From NCBI RefSeq assembly GCF_014655595.1, contig NZ_BNBL01000002.1:434170-498169 (forward strand): DNA of 64,000 nt. The letters are read 5' to 3'. The position numbers and the translations under genes are program-made. This stretch comes from Streptomyces griseocarneus. GTDB taxonomy: Bacteria > Actinomycetota > Actinomycetes > Streptomycetales > Streptomycetaceae. Below, piece by piece: positions 33,981 through 43,000 of the stretch (positions are counted from its first letter, which is position 1; each line of letters starts with the position of its first letter). A model generated the notes under the pieces. That model did no database searches. It was not told the origin of the DNA and saw only the letters and a list, made by a program, of their open reading frames with translations.

Positions 33981-34763
33981 ATGGGCGCAGCAGGATTCGC
34001 GGAGTGGACCGAGCACTTCACCGCAGAGGCGGGGCGTCGCAGGGAGCTCGGCGACCCCGACTGGGCGGCGGGCGCCGACCTGCCCGGCCCGGTCTGGCGC
34101 AGCCTGCGGCGCTTCCAGGTCGGCGAGGACGGGGACGGGGCGAACCTCATCGGCAAGGCGGATCTCGCGGGGGACGCCGACTACGCCGAGGCGGTCCGGC
34201 TGTTCGTCGCGGAGGAGTGCAATCACGCGCGCCTGCTGGCGCTCCTGCTGGCGGCCGGCGGCCAGGACACCATCGACACGTGCTGGAGCGACGAGGTCTT
34301 CGTCCGCATGCGCCGCCTGCTCGGCCTGCGCATGGAACTGCTGACCCTGATGGTCGCGGAACTCGTGGCCGTGCGCTATTACCGCGCGGTACGGGACGGT
34401 GCCGGGGACGCCCTGACGTCCGAGGTGGCGGCCCGGATCCTGGCCGACGAGGAGCGCCACATCCCGTTCCACTGCCGGCGTCTGCGTGCTTCCGTGGCCG
34501 AACTCCCCGGGCGCCCGCTGCGGTCGCTGACGATGACGGGCTGGCGGGCGCTGACGTTCGGCGCGGCGCTGTTCGTGGCGGGGGACCACGGCGCGGCCCT
34601 GGGGCGGCTGGGAGTGGGGCGCGGGCGCTTCGTCGCGGACGTCATGGCGTCGACCGGCGCGATAGTCAGGGACGTCCTGGACGCCACCAGGCCCCTCGAC
34701 GTCCCTACGGTCCCCGAGAGCACCGGGCATACGACAGCCCCCGGCGCTCGTACCGACTCGTGA
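33981..34763 (+). CDS. Ferritin-like diiron-type protein
   Basis: A 260-residue helical protein with two ExxH motifs: VAEECNHARLL (EECNH near 78-82) and DEERHIPFH (near 156-160). Glutamates in the preceding and following helices complete a plausible four-helix diiron site of the ferritin/rubrerythrin type. No signal peptide. The best start is ATG 33981, with GGGACGG upstream; a TTG at 33927 is possible. Specific role unknown: hydroxylase, desaturase-like or oxidant sensor are all possible. Confidence 0.72.
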   Translation: MGAAGFAEWTEHFTAEAGRRRELGDPDWAAGADLPGPVWRSLRRFQVGEDGDGANLIGKADLAGDADYAEAVRLFVAEECNHARLLALLLAAGGQDTIDTCWSDEVFVRMRRLLGLRMELLTLMVAELVAVRYYRAVRDGAGDALTSEVAARILADEERHIPFHCRRLRASVAELPGRPLRSLTMTGWRALTFGAALFVAGDHGAALGRLGVGRGRFVADVMASTGAIVRDVLDATRPLDVPTVPESTGHTTAPGARTDS

Positions 34764-35258
34764 GCCTTCCAGTCGTCGCTGACCTGCTCCGATATCGCTA
34801 CGTGCCCTCCGGGGGCCTAGCCAGTTTGCCGAGATGGGGGTCACTCGGGCCGATGGACGTCTCCACCGACGGTGCGGCTCTCACCGGTTGTCTGGTGTAA
34901 TCGCCAGTTTCCTCCTTATTTGTCCAAAGTCAAGGGGTCGCCGAGAATCCTTGATTGAACGCGCTCAAAAACAGGTCTGCAGCTGGTGACGGGGTTCTGT
35001 CTGGTGAACCTGATGGTTCATCTTGCTGTACCTGCGGGACGACGTCACCGTCGCAACGGGTTCGCGCTCGGCAGGTTCCGCCGCCGCGGAATGCTGGAGC
35101 GGGAGCAGACCCCGCCGGTCCCGCCCGCGGGGTACACGGGCGGGGAAGGCACCGGACGCCGGCCCTCCCGCCCCCACCCTCCGGAACCGCCCCGGTCCGC
35201 GCCGCGTTGCTCCTGCTGAAGGCCCGGCGCGGGCGGGCGGGAGAGCGGGGGAGCGGTG
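34764..35258. other. Gene-free interval with AT-richer block and inverted repeats
   Basis: No credible gene in about 495 bases. The part from about 34880 to 35030 is clearly less GC-rich than its surroundings. It contains TCAAGG...CCTTGA (34930-34935 and 34949-34954) and GGTGAACC-tgat-GGTTCATC (35003-35010 and 35015-35022). It could be the promoter/operator region for the TerD-CAP gene with a long leader, or decayed sequence. Confidence 0.45.
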
Positions 35259-36596
35259 ATGAACGAGCTGACGGCCGGCGGGAACCGGGCGTTGCCCACG
35301 GGGACGGTCACGATCCGCGTACCCGGTCCGTTCGACGTCTCCCTGCTCATCACCGGCAGGGACGGCAGGACGTCGGGGGACGGCGACTTCGTGTTCTTCA
35401 ACCAGCCCTCGGCGCCCGGGGCGCGCCTGGAGGGCGACACCGTCACCGTGAACCCGGCCCTGCTGCGCCCCGGCGCCGCCCGGGTCACGGTCGTCCTCAG
35501 CCCCGCCGACGCCCGGACACCGCTGGCCTCGCTGCCCACGCCCGTCATGACCGTCACGGGAGGCGGCGGCCGGCCGCTGGCCCGGTTCACCCCTCCCCGG
35601 CCGGCCACCGAGACCGTCCTGCTGCTCGCCGAGCTCTACCCGCGCGACGGCGGATGGAAGATACGGGCGCTGGGGCAGGGCTACGCGGACGGACTGGCCG
35701 GCGTGGCCCGCGACTTCGGCATCGACGTCGAGGACGAGACCGAGGACGAGGCCGAGGGCCGGCCCGGGGACAGCACGCGGACGTCCCTTCGGGACAGTCC
35801 CAGCGGTTCCGGCGGTCCCGGCGGACTCCTGGCCCTGGTCAACTCCGAGCGGTCCCGGGCCGGCGTACCCCCGGTGAGGGCGGACGACCGGCTCGCCGCG
35901 GCCGCTCGTGCCCACGCCGCGGACATGGCCTCGCACGGCCGCCTCTCGGCCGAGAGCCCCGGCGGGGATTCGCTCTTCCAGCGAGTGACCGCGGCCGGCT
36001 ACGCCTACCTCGTCCTGTCCGAACACCTGGTCTCGGGCCCGCGCACGGCCGCCGAGTTCGTCGACCACTGCCTGACGGGGCACGAGCGCCGCGGCCCCTT
36101 CGCCGGCGGGGAGTTCACGCACATCGGCGCCGGTCACGCGGTGGACGGCGGGACCGGCCGCACGTACTGGACGGTGCTGTGGGCGCAGCCGTACTCCGCG
36201 GCCGGCCTGGAGCGGGCGACGGGCGAGGTGCTCGCCCTCACCAACGCCGAACGGGCCGCCGCCGGTCTGCCCCCGCTGGCCGCCGATCCCCGGCTGGCCG
36301 TCGCGGCCCGGGACCACAGCACGGACATGGCCCGCCGTGACTTCTACTCCCACACCACCCCCGAAGGGCGCGAACCCTGGGACCGCGCGCGAGCCGCGGG
36401 CGCCGCGCACCGGGCGATCGGGGAGAACATCGCCTGCGGTCAGCGCACGCCCGCCGAGGTCGTCCGCGGGTGGATGAACAGCCCCGGCCACCGCGCCAAC
36501 ATCCTCACGCCGGGCTTCACCCACCTGGGGGTGGGGTACGCGCCCGGCGGCCGCGCCGGCACGTACTGGACCCAGCTCTTCGGCGGCGCCCCGTAG
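35259..36596 (+). CDS. TerD-CAP-CAP fusion protein
   Basis: A 445-residue protein without signal peptide. Residues 1-155 form a TerD domain (tellurium-resistance/stress family, calcium-binding): DGDFVFFNQPSAPG and ETVLLLAELYPRDGG then ALGQGYADGLAGVARDFG. An acidic, flexible linker (about 156-188) follows. Two CAP/SCP domains come next. CAP2 (about 325-445) is canonical, with YSH, GENIA and WMNSPGHRANIL. CAP1 (about 189-315) is degenerate, with SEHLV for GENI and no SPGH. ATG 35259 follows GGGGGAG by five bases. CAP proteins are normally secreted, so a cytoplasmic fusion is odd. The end converges with the HEAT gene. Confidence 0.87.
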   Translation: MNELTAGGNRALPTGTVTIRVPGPFDVSLLITGRDGRTSGDGDFVFFNQPSAPGARLEGDTVTVNPALLRPGAARVTVVLSPADARTPLASLPTPVMTVTGGGGRPLARFTPPRPATETVLLLAELYPRDGGWKIRALGQGYADGLAGVARDFGIDVEDETEDEAEGRPGDSTRTSLRDSPSGSGGPGGLLALVNSERSRAGVPPVRADDRLAAAARAHAADMASHGRLSAESPGGDSLFQRVTAAGYAYLVLSEHLVSGPRTAAEFVDHCLTGHERRGPFAGGEFTHIGAGHAVDGGTGRTYWTVLWAQPYSAAGLERATGEVLALTNAERAAAGLPPLAADPRLAVAARDHSTDMARRDFYSHTTPEGREPWDRARAAGAAHRAIGENIACGQRTPAEVVRGWMNSPGHRANILTPGFTHLGVGYAPGGRAGTYWTQLFGGAP

Positions 36597-36623
36597 GGAC
36601 GTCGTGCCGCTCCCGCGTCCGGT

Positions 36624-38075
36624 TCAGGCCCCGGACGTCAGGTACCACCGCAGCGTGGCCGTGGTGTGTTCGCCCAGGACGGGCGTGGCCCGGTCGATCA
36701 GGGTGTCCAGGTGCCGGCGGTCGGCGGGGGAGAGCGCCGCGTACGACGAGGCGGCGTCGGCCGGGCTCCACCGGCGCACGGCGAAGCGGGCGCGGTCACG
36801 CAACGCGGGCTCCGCGTCGTGCAGCAGCGTCAGATGGCAACGCAGCTGGACCATGCTGCGATGCGCCGCCAGCAGCCGGCAGGCCGCACTCCGTACGTGC
36901 CGGGGCCGGTCGGCGGCCAGCCGCTCCCACAGCCATGCCTCGGGCAGCCGTTCGGCGGACGGTACGAGCGCGGTGGTCGCCTCGCGCGCGACGGCCGCCG
37001 ACGGATCGTCGATCAGCGGGCGCAGGAATTCCGGTTCCGCCGCGCCCAGGGCGTGCAGGGCGGCGACGGCGCGCGCCCGGACCCGCCCGTCCGGGTGGGC
37101 CGCCAGTGTGCGCAGCAGGTCCGCGTCCTCCTTCGTGCCGCACTCGCCGAGACCGGCGGCCGCACCGCGGGAGACCTCCTTCGCGGGGCCGGCGCATATC
37201 CGCCGGTAGTGCGCCTGCGGGTCGATGCCGTGCTGACGCACCACCCATCGCGCGCAGGCGCGGACGAGCCCCGAACGGTCGGCGAGATGGGCCGTGGCCT
37301 CCTCCGCCCGCCCGGCCCGGTGCAACGCGGTCACGCCCGCGGCCCGTACGCGCGGGTGGCGGGAGCCCAGCAGCGGCCGGACGACCTCGGCGTACCCCGC
37401 GTCCTCGCTTCCGACCGCGGCGAGGGCCGCGTCGGCGCACAGGTCCTGGACCACCACGTCCCCGTCCGTGGCGGCGATGTGCGCGAGCCGGGCCGGGGAG
37501 AGGCGTCCCCGGTCGATCGCGATCCGATGGCCGAGGCGCCTCGTCAGCCGGTCCCGGCTGACCAGCAGGATCTCGGCCGGCCCGCCTTCGGCACCGCGCA
37601 GCGTCCCGACGAGCAGTTCCCGGGCGTACGCGCCGTGCCGGCGCCGCGCCACGCGCAGGATCACCGCGGCCAGGACGGCCACCGTCCGCGTCGGCGCCGA
37701 GGGCAGTGCGGTGCCCAGCAACGCCCGTGCCCGGTCGCGTACTTGAGGAACCCAGTCCGCGCAGCGCACCACGACGAGCGGCAGCACGGCCGGCACGTCG
37801 GCGCTGTGCTCGAGGGCGGCCTGCCGCACGCGGCCGTCGGGATGGCACAGGGCGACGGCGAGCGACGCCTCGTTCGCGGGCGGCTCGCCGGCGCGCGCCC
37901 AGGCCATCGAGGGCAGGTCGGAGGACCAGCCCCACGACTCCGCCCGGATGCCACGGTCCAGCGCGATCCAGCCCGGGGCGTCGTCGGGGTCGACGACCGT
38001 CTCCAACGAGACCGCCGCGCCCACGGGACCACAGGCGGCGATGAGGGCAGGGGCCGGTGTGGCCTGCGTGTTCAC
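36624..38075 (-). CDS. HEAT-repeat protein
   Basis: A 483-residue helical-repeat protein. HEAT-like units recur: LCHPDGRVRQAALEHSADVP, LLGSRHPRVRAAGVTALHRA, LAAHPDGRVRARAVAALHAL and LIDDPSAAVAREATTALVPS. Such repeats form a scaffold for protein binding; some are PBS-lyase-like. There is no enzyme domain. The GTG at 38075 has GGAG nine bases upstream and is preferred over a longer upstream reading that is Pro/Arg-rich and unlike protein. It is divergent from the AbiEii-like gene with about 160 bases between. Confidence 0.8.
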   Translation of the reverse strand: MNTQATPAPALIAACGPVGAAVSLETVVDPDDAPGWIALDRGIRAESWGWSSDLPSMAWARAGEPPANEASLAVALCHPDGRVRQAALEHSADVPAVLPLVVVRCADWVPQVRDRARALLGTALPSAPTRTVAVLAAVILRVARRRHGAYARELLVGTLRGAEGGPAEILLVSRDRLTRRLGHRIAIDRGRLSPARLAHIAATDGDVVVQDLCADAALAAVGSEDAGYAEVVRPLLGSRHPRVRAAGVTALHRAGRAEEATAHLADRSGLVRACARWVVRQHGIDPQAHYRRICAGPAKEVSRGAAAGLGECGTKEDADLLRTLAAHPDGRVRARAVAALHALGAAEPEFLRPLIDDPSAAVAREATTALVPSAERLPEAWLWERLAADRPRHVRSAACRLLAAHRSMVQLRCHLTLLHDAEPALRDRARFAVRRWSPADAASSYAALSPADRRHLDTLIDRATPVLGEHTTATLRWYLTSGA

Positions 38076-38233
38076 GTGGGGTGTCTCCGCCGGGGCTGGG
38101 TTCGGTCGTGTCGCCTCATCGTAGATCGACCCGCCGTGCGGGCCCGTCGGGGCCCGCGGGGGAGGGTCGTTCACCCCCTGGACCGTCGTGGCGCACAATG
38201 GCCGCCGGCGAAGGCAGTGAGAGGGGCCGTGCG

Positions 38234-39523
38234 ATGACGTCGTCGTGGGAGGGGTACCGCTGGGGCCCGTGGGATGCGGACGAGGGCATTCCGCAGGAGA
38301 GGCCGGACGAGAGGACGCGCGCCAACAGGGATCTCCCCGGCACGCTCGCGCCCGTCCGGGGTGACGGGGTGACACAGTCCGCCGTTTTCGACCCCTCCAT
38401 GAAGCACCACGCCCGGGCCCTGCGGCCGAGCGAGCCGCGGTTCGCGGACGCCGGGACCGGTGAGCGCTGGTACGCGGCCCGCCGGATCGCCCTCGACCAC
38501 GTCCTCGCCGCCGTCGCGGACGGCGACTGGTCCGCCCATCTGGTGCTGCGCGGCAGCGTCCTGCTGCGCGCCTGGTACGGGCAGGCCGCGCGCGAGCCGG
38601 GCGACCTGGACTTCGTCGTCACGCCCGCGACGTGGCAGCTGACGGACGCCCGTACCGGGCGGATGCTCGACGGCATCGCACGGGCCGCCGAGGAACGGTC
38701 CCTGCGCGAGGGCCCGGTCCGCTTCGACGCGCGCGGCGCCGTCAGCGACGAGATATGGACGTACGACCGGGTGCCCGGACGCCGCCTGGTGATCCCGTGG
38801 ACGGCCGACGGGCTGCCGGGCGGAACGGTTCAACTGGACTTCGTCTTCAACGAGCGGCTGCCCGTGCCCGCCGCCCCCACCCGCCTGCCCCGCCCCGACG
38901 GCACCGGAGAGCCGCTGACCCTCCTCGCCGTCACGCCCGAACTCTCCCTCGCCTGGAAGATCCTGTGGCTGCTCTCCGACATGCACCCCCAGGGCAAGGA
39001 CTTCTACGATGCCCTGCTGCTGGCCGAGGACCCTTCCACCACCCTCCCCTTCGACCTGCTGCGCGCGGTGTTCGTGGGCGTTGACTACGGCTTCTACGAC
39101 CGCCGCCCCGTCCTCCCCGAGACCGTCGAATCCTGTGCGGCCGCCGCGGACTGGTACGAGTTCGCCAAGGACCACCCCCAGCTGGCGGGCGCCCCCGTCC
39201 GCCTCTCCGACGGTCCTCCGGCCGCGCTCGTGCACAGGCTCACCGCCGCCATCGCCCCGGTCTTCGCCCTCGACGACGGCAGCGGCGAGCCCCTCGCCTA
39301 CCAGCAGCGCGCCGCGTGGCTCGCGCCGGCGGTGTCCGCCTACCGCGAGGCCTTGAGGACGGACGGCATGGCCGGGCTCCAGGCACTGCTGATCCGCCAT
39401 TACTTCCACGCCGACGAGGCGGCCGTGATCACCCGCGAACTGCTCGGCCGCGAGGCGTGCGACATGGAACGGGCGGCCTCGATCGTCGCGGAGTTCCGTG
39501 CCGCCGACGCTCCGGCGGGGTGA
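38234..39523 (+). CDS. AbiEii/AbiGii-type nucleotidyltransferase-like protein
   Basis: A 429-residue protein with the DUF1814/AbiEii nucleotidyltransferase pattern: HLVLRGSVLLRAWYG, then DLDFVV (near 126-131) as the acidic metal motif, and later ELSLAWKILWLLSD (near 240) and GKDFYDALLL (near 256). In type IV abortive-infection modules, AbiEii transfers nucleotides to RNA and is paired with antitoxin AbiEi. No AbiEi-like gene is beside it, and an extra N-terminal region of about 65 residues plus a long C-terminus make it larger than usual. It may be a stand-alone enzyme rather than a toxin. GAGGGG lies eight bases before the ATG. Confidence 0.8.
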   Translation: MTSSWEGYRWGPWDADEGIPQERPDERTRANRDLPGTLAPVRGDGVTQSAVFDPSMKHHARALRPSEPRFADAGTGERWYAARRIALDHVLAAVADGDWSAHLVLRGSVLLRAWYGQAAREPGDLDFVVTPATWQLTDARTGRMLDGIARAAEERSLREGPVRFDARGAVSDEIWTYDRVPGRRLVIPWTADGLPGGTVQLDFVFNERLPVPAAPTRLPRPDGTGEPLTLLAVTPELSLAWKILWLLSDMHPQGKDFYDALLLAEDPSTTLPFDLLRAVFVGVDYGFYDRRPVLPETVESCAAAADWYEFAKDHPQLAGAPVRLSDGPPAALVHRLTAAIAPVFALDDGSGEPLAYQQRAAWLAPAVSAYREALRTDGMAGLQALLIRHYFHADEAAVITRELLGREACDMERAASIVAEFRAADAPAG

Positions 39524-39621
39524 CCTGAACCGGACCTCGCCCCGCGGCGGGCGGAGCCACTAAGGTGTACCGCCGGTTTCCAAGGGTCGTGCGGGATGAC
39601 CATGACGCGTCGGGAGTCGTA

Positions 39622-40395
39622 GTGGCCTCATTCGTACCGCCTCATGCCCTGATCGGTGACGGCCCGCACAAGGTCGTCGCCGTGCACGGGTGGTTCGCCG
39701 ACCGCTCGGCCTACGACGCGGTCGCGCCGGACCTCGACGGGGACGCCTTCCAGTACGCACTGGCCGATCTGCGGGGCTACGGCGAGGCGATGGACGCGCC
39801 CGGTGCGTACACCACCACCGAGGGCGCGGCCGACGTGCTGGCGCTCGCCGACCGGCTGGGCTGGCAGCGGTTCTCGCTCGTCGGGCACTCGATGGGCGGC
39901 AGCGTCGTCCAGCGCGTGGCGGCCATGGCGCCCCGGCGCGTGCGCAGGATCGTCGGCGTCTCCCCGGTCCCCGCCTCGGGGCTGCCCCTGCCGCCGGAAC
40001 AGTGGGAGCTGTTCGCGGCGGCGGACCGGGAACCGGACAACCGGCGGGTCATCATCGACCTCACCACCGGCGGACAGCGCCCCGCCCGCTGGCTGGACCG
40101 GATGGTGCGGCGGTCGCTGGAGCGCAGCGATCCCAAGGCGTTCCGTGCCTGGCTGGACTCCTGGGCCGGCGAGGACTTCCACGCCGAGGTCGAGGGCTCG
40201 TCCGTCCCCGCGCTGGCGGTCGTCGGGGCCCTGGACCCGGCGCTGACGGCCGAGTTGACCCGTGACACGTGGCTGCGGTGGTTCGCGGACGGCCACATCC
40301 GTGAACTGCCGGCCGCGGGGCACTACGCCATGGACGAGACCCCCCTGGAGCTCATCCGGGTCGTGGAGGACTTCCTGCGCGCGGACGGCCGCTGA
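39622..40395 (+). CDS. Alpha/beta hydrolase
   Basis: A 257-residue cytosolic alpha/beta hydrolase. HGWFADRSAY supplies the oxyanion-hole HG motif, GHSMGG (near 90) the nucleophile Ser, ALDPALT the likely acidic residue region, and PAAGHYAMDETP the catalytic His. Substrate unknown. GTG 39622 has GGGAG six bases upstream. It is followed by a small GC hairpin at 40396-40411. Confidence 0.88.
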   Translation: MASFVPPHALIGDGPHKVVAVHGWFADRSAYDAVAPDLDGDAFQYALADLRGYGEAMDAPGAYTTTEGAADVLALADRLGWQRFSLVGHSMGGSVVQRVAAMAPRRVRRIVGVSPVPASGLPLPPEQWELFAAADREPDNRRVIIDLTTGGQRPARWLDRMVRRSLERSDPKAFRAWLDSWAGEDFHAEVEGSSVPALAVVGALDPALTAELTRDTWLRWFADGHIRELPAAGHYAMDETPLELIRVVEDFLRADGR

Positions 40396-40411
40396 GGCGG
40401 GGCAGCCCGCC
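40396..40411. terminator. Small hairpin between convergent genes
   Basis: GGCGGG, loop gcag, CCCGCC, directly after the hydrolase stop and before the end of the phoD-type gene. Confidence 0.4.
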
Positions 40412-40438
40412 CCGGACCCCATGTGCCCGTTCCCGCCG

Positions 40439-42058
40439 TCATGCCGGGACGAACCCCGGGCGGCCCGCCTCCGAGACCAGGCTGCTGGCCGTGGAGACGG
40501 GGGCGCCGGGGCGCGTGACGTAGGGCAGGGTGCGGTAGTCGGCCCGCGCGTGCGTCGGCGTGAGCGTGACGATCACATATCCGCGGCGCTTGGCGTAGTA
40601 GGTCATGTGCGGGTTGGCGCGCAGGAGACTCTCGTGGTCGGCGGGCTTCTCGACGCCGTCGGCGTCGCTGGAGACGGACGTCCCCAGGATCTCGACGCCC
40701 AGGGTGGGCGAGCGCGGATCGTCGAAGTCCTTCTTGATGTCCATGGCCAGGTGGCTGTGGGAGTCCCCCGACAGCACCACGAGATTGGCGATCCCCGCCG
40801 CGCGGGCCCCGCCGAGGATCCGGCCGCGGGACGCGGGATAGCCGTCCCAGGCGTCCATCGACAGACGGGACCGGCCGGGATTGAGGCCGCGCCGGCAGAA
40901 GGCCACCTGCTGGGGAATGACGTTCCAGACGGCCTTGGACGTACGGAAACCGTCGAGCAGCCAGCTTTCCTGCGCGGCGCCGATGAGCGAGCGGGCGGGG
41001 TCTTCGGACTCCGGCCCGGGGTACTGCCAGCCGTCGCCGCACGCCTGGTCGGAGCGGTACTGCCGGGTGTCGAGAATGTCGAACTGTGCCAGCCGGCCGT
41101 GCTGGAAGCGCCGGTAGAGGCGCATTTCCGGTCCGGCCGGGCTCCAGGGCGCCCGCAGCGGCATGTTCTCCCAGTACGCGCGGTAGGCCGCGGCACGGCG
41201 CAGCAGGAATTCCCCGGTGGGGTCGCGGTTCTGCGATACGTCCGCCGCGTAATTGTTCTCGACCTCGTGGTCGTCCCAGGTGACGTACCACGGGTGGGCG
41301 GCGTGGGCGGCCTGCAGATCGGGGTCGGTCTTTCCCAGGGAATAGCGCAGGCGGTAATCCGTCAGCGTCACCGTCTCGTGGCGGAAGACGTCCGGGAGCC
41401 TGCTGCCGGCGGGAAGCCGGCGGGCGCCGCCGTAGGCGTCGATGGCGTTCTCGTAGATGTAGTCGCCGAGGAAGAAGACCGCGTCGAGTTCTTCGCGGGC
41501 CACGTGGGCCAGGGCGGTGTAGTAGCCGTCGTCGTACTGCTGGCAGGAGACCACGGCGAGGCGCGCCCGGTCGACGGCCGAGCCGGGAGCGGGGCAGGTG
41601 CGGGTCCGGCCGGCGGGGCTGAGCCAGGGGTCCGCCCGGAAGCGGTACCAGTACGTCCGGCCCGGTTCCAGCCCCCGCACGTCGACGTGGACGCTGTAGT
41701 CCTGCTCGGCGCGGGCATACGCCACCCCGCGGCCCCGGATGCGCGCGAAGCGTTCGTCGTCCGCGATCTCCCAGCTCACCGGGACCACGGACGACGGCGG
41801 AAGCCCGCCGCCCGGTTCATACGGACGCGGGGCCAGCCTCGTCCAGAGCACCACCGCGTCCGGCAGCGGGTCCCCCGAGGCCACCCCCAGGGTGAAGGGG
41901 TTCTCCGTGAGCCTTCCGAGCCGCCTTTCCTCGGCGCGGGCACGGGGGGAGGTGCGGGTGAAGGCCAGCGCCGTGGCGGCGGCCGTCAGAGTGAGGAACC
42001 GGCGTCTGACATACACCGCCGCCGGGTCGGCCCATCCGGGCCCCGCATTTCTCGCCAT
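40439..42058 (-). CDS. phoD: Alkaline phosphatase D (PhoD-type), Tat-exported
   Basis: A 539-residue extracellular phosphodiesterase/phosphatase. The twin-arginine signal is VRRRFLTLTAAATALAF (about 17-33). The N-terminal PhoD domain (FTLGVASGDPLPDAVVLWTR) precedes the metallophosphatase domain, with metal-binding stretches VVSCQQYDDGYY, FFLGDYIYEN, TWDDHEVENNY and VVLSGDSHSH. These bind iron and calcium in characterised PhoD. Length is usual. AGAGG lies four or five bases before the ATG. A PHO-box-like pair of 11-bp units lies 33-54 bases upstream of the start, consistent with PhoP control during phosphate limitation. Confidence 0.93.
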   Translation of the reverse strand: MARNAGPGWADPAAVYVRRRFLTLTAAATALAFTRTSPRARAEERRLGRLTENPFTLGVASGDPLPDAVVLWTRLAPRPYEPGGGLPPSSVVPVSWEIADDERFARIRGRGVAYARAEQDYSVHVDVRGLEPGRTYWYRFRADPWLSPAGRTRTCPAPGSAVDRARLAVVSCQQYDDGYYTALAHVAREELDAVFFLGDYIYENAIDAYGGARRLPAGSRLPDVFRHETVTLTDYRLRYSLGKTDPDLQAAHAAHPWYVTWDDHEVENNYAADVSQNRDPTGEFLLRRAAAYRAYWENMPLRAPWSPAGPEMRLYRRFQHGRLAQFDILDTRQYRSDQACGDGWQYPGPESEDPARSLIGAAQESWLLDGFRTSKAVWNVIPQQVAFCRRGLNPGRSRLSMDAWDGYPASRGRILGGARAAGIANLVVLSGDSHSHLAMDIKKDFDDPRSPTLGVEILGTSVSSDADGVEKPADHESLLRANPHMTYYAKRRGYVIVTLTPTHARADYRTLPYVTRPGAPVSTASSLVSEAGRPGFVPA

Positions 42059-42090
42059 GAAACCTCTGCTCCCTCCGCGCTCCCGTACAC

Positions 42091-42112
42091 GTCAGGACAA
42101 CGCCACGTGAAC
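42091..42112 (-). promoter_or_regulatory. Candidate PHO box for phoD
   Basis: On the minus strand: GTTCACGTGGC followed directly by GTTGTCCTGAC. The first unit matches about 9 of 11 positions of the Streptomyces direct-repeat unit GTTCACCCGGC; the second is weak. Confidence 0.4.
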
Positions 42113-42391
42113 CGACCGCCCGGGAGCGGCGTTTCTGTGACTTTCTGACCGGGAGTTCACTCCGGAGGGGGAGGCGTGCCGCTGATCGGCCCATGGCCTG
42201 CGCGCGGGGCGGGCTCCCGCGTGCCATCGAGCACCGGGCGGCCTCACCGTGCGTAATCGTGGCGCCGCGCATACCCGTCCCGCGCCGCCGCCGAAGCCGG
42301 TCTGACGTGCGGGAACGGTTCCGATTGCCCGACCCGGCGCCGCGGGAGATAGTGGATATTGAGCATTCAGAAAGCGAGATCGGAGGACACC

Positions 42392-42547
42392 GTGATCATT
42401 CTCGGAGTCATCCTGCTCATCATCGGTTTCTTGACCGGAATCTCGATCCTGTGGACCATCGGCATCGTGCTCGTGGTGATCGGGCTGATCCTCTGGATCC
42501 TCGGCGCCGTCGGGCATGCCGTGGGCGGGCGAAAGCACTATTGGTAG
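42392..42547 (+). CDS. Small two-helix membrane protein (DUF6131-like)
   Basis: A 51-residue protein of two tightly packed membrane segments: VIILGVILLIIGFLTGISI and LWTIGIVLVVIGLILWILG, ending in a basic tail GGRKHYW. This matches a very common small Streptomyces membrane protein family. The GTG at 42392 has GGAGG five bases upstream and begins directly with the first helix; an earlier in-frame start is not supported. Function unknown. Confidence 0.85.
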   Translation: MIILGVILLIIGFLTGISILWTIGIVLVVIGLILWILGAVGHAVGGRKHYW

Positions 42548-42643
42548 GGAACGGCCTTCAGAGCGCCTTGCGGGCCCGTTTCCCGTCATGCCGTGCCGAG
42601 TGACCGGGCGCGGCCGCCGTGCATTCCGGTCGGCCGGTGAGAG

Positions 42644-42868
42644 TCATGCCGCGCGCTTTTCCCGTTCACCGCCGTCGCGGGTACGCGACCGTCGGTGAGC
42701 GGGAAGGCGTCGGATGCCGTCGGGCGGGTCGGGCACGGCTCGGACGTGTCGTTTCCCGGCGGCATGGCGGGGCGCGTGAGGCCTGATGAGCAGGCGTTCC
42801 TCGTACTGAGCGAGCGCGAGCACCAGGCCCAGCAGCAGGGGTGGCACGGACAGGGCGGCGAAGACCAC
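42644..42868 (-). CDS. Small single-pass membrane protein
   Basis: A 74-residue protein: one N-terminal membrane segment (VFAALSVPPLLLGLVLALA) followed by QYEERLL and a basic tail with KRHVRAVPDP and many Arg. This helix-plus-Arg-rich-tail layout recurs in Streptomyces small proteins. The GTG at 42868 follows GAAGGAG by five bases, a very good site that decides the start. Function unknown. Confidence 0.6.
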   Translation of the reverse strand: MVFAALSVPPLLLGLVLALAQYEERLLIRPHAPRHAAGKRHVRAVPDPPDGIRRLPAHRRSRTRDGGEREKRAA

Positions 42869-43000
42869 GAGAACTCCTTCGAAAGGTCCGTTCTCGTTTC
42901 GCGTTACCGCACCCCTATGAGGGAAACGTTTCCGCTCCATGGAATCCGAGCAGCCGGGCCTTCACCGCGGCGGCGCCCGGCGCCGTGGGATGGTGGTCGC

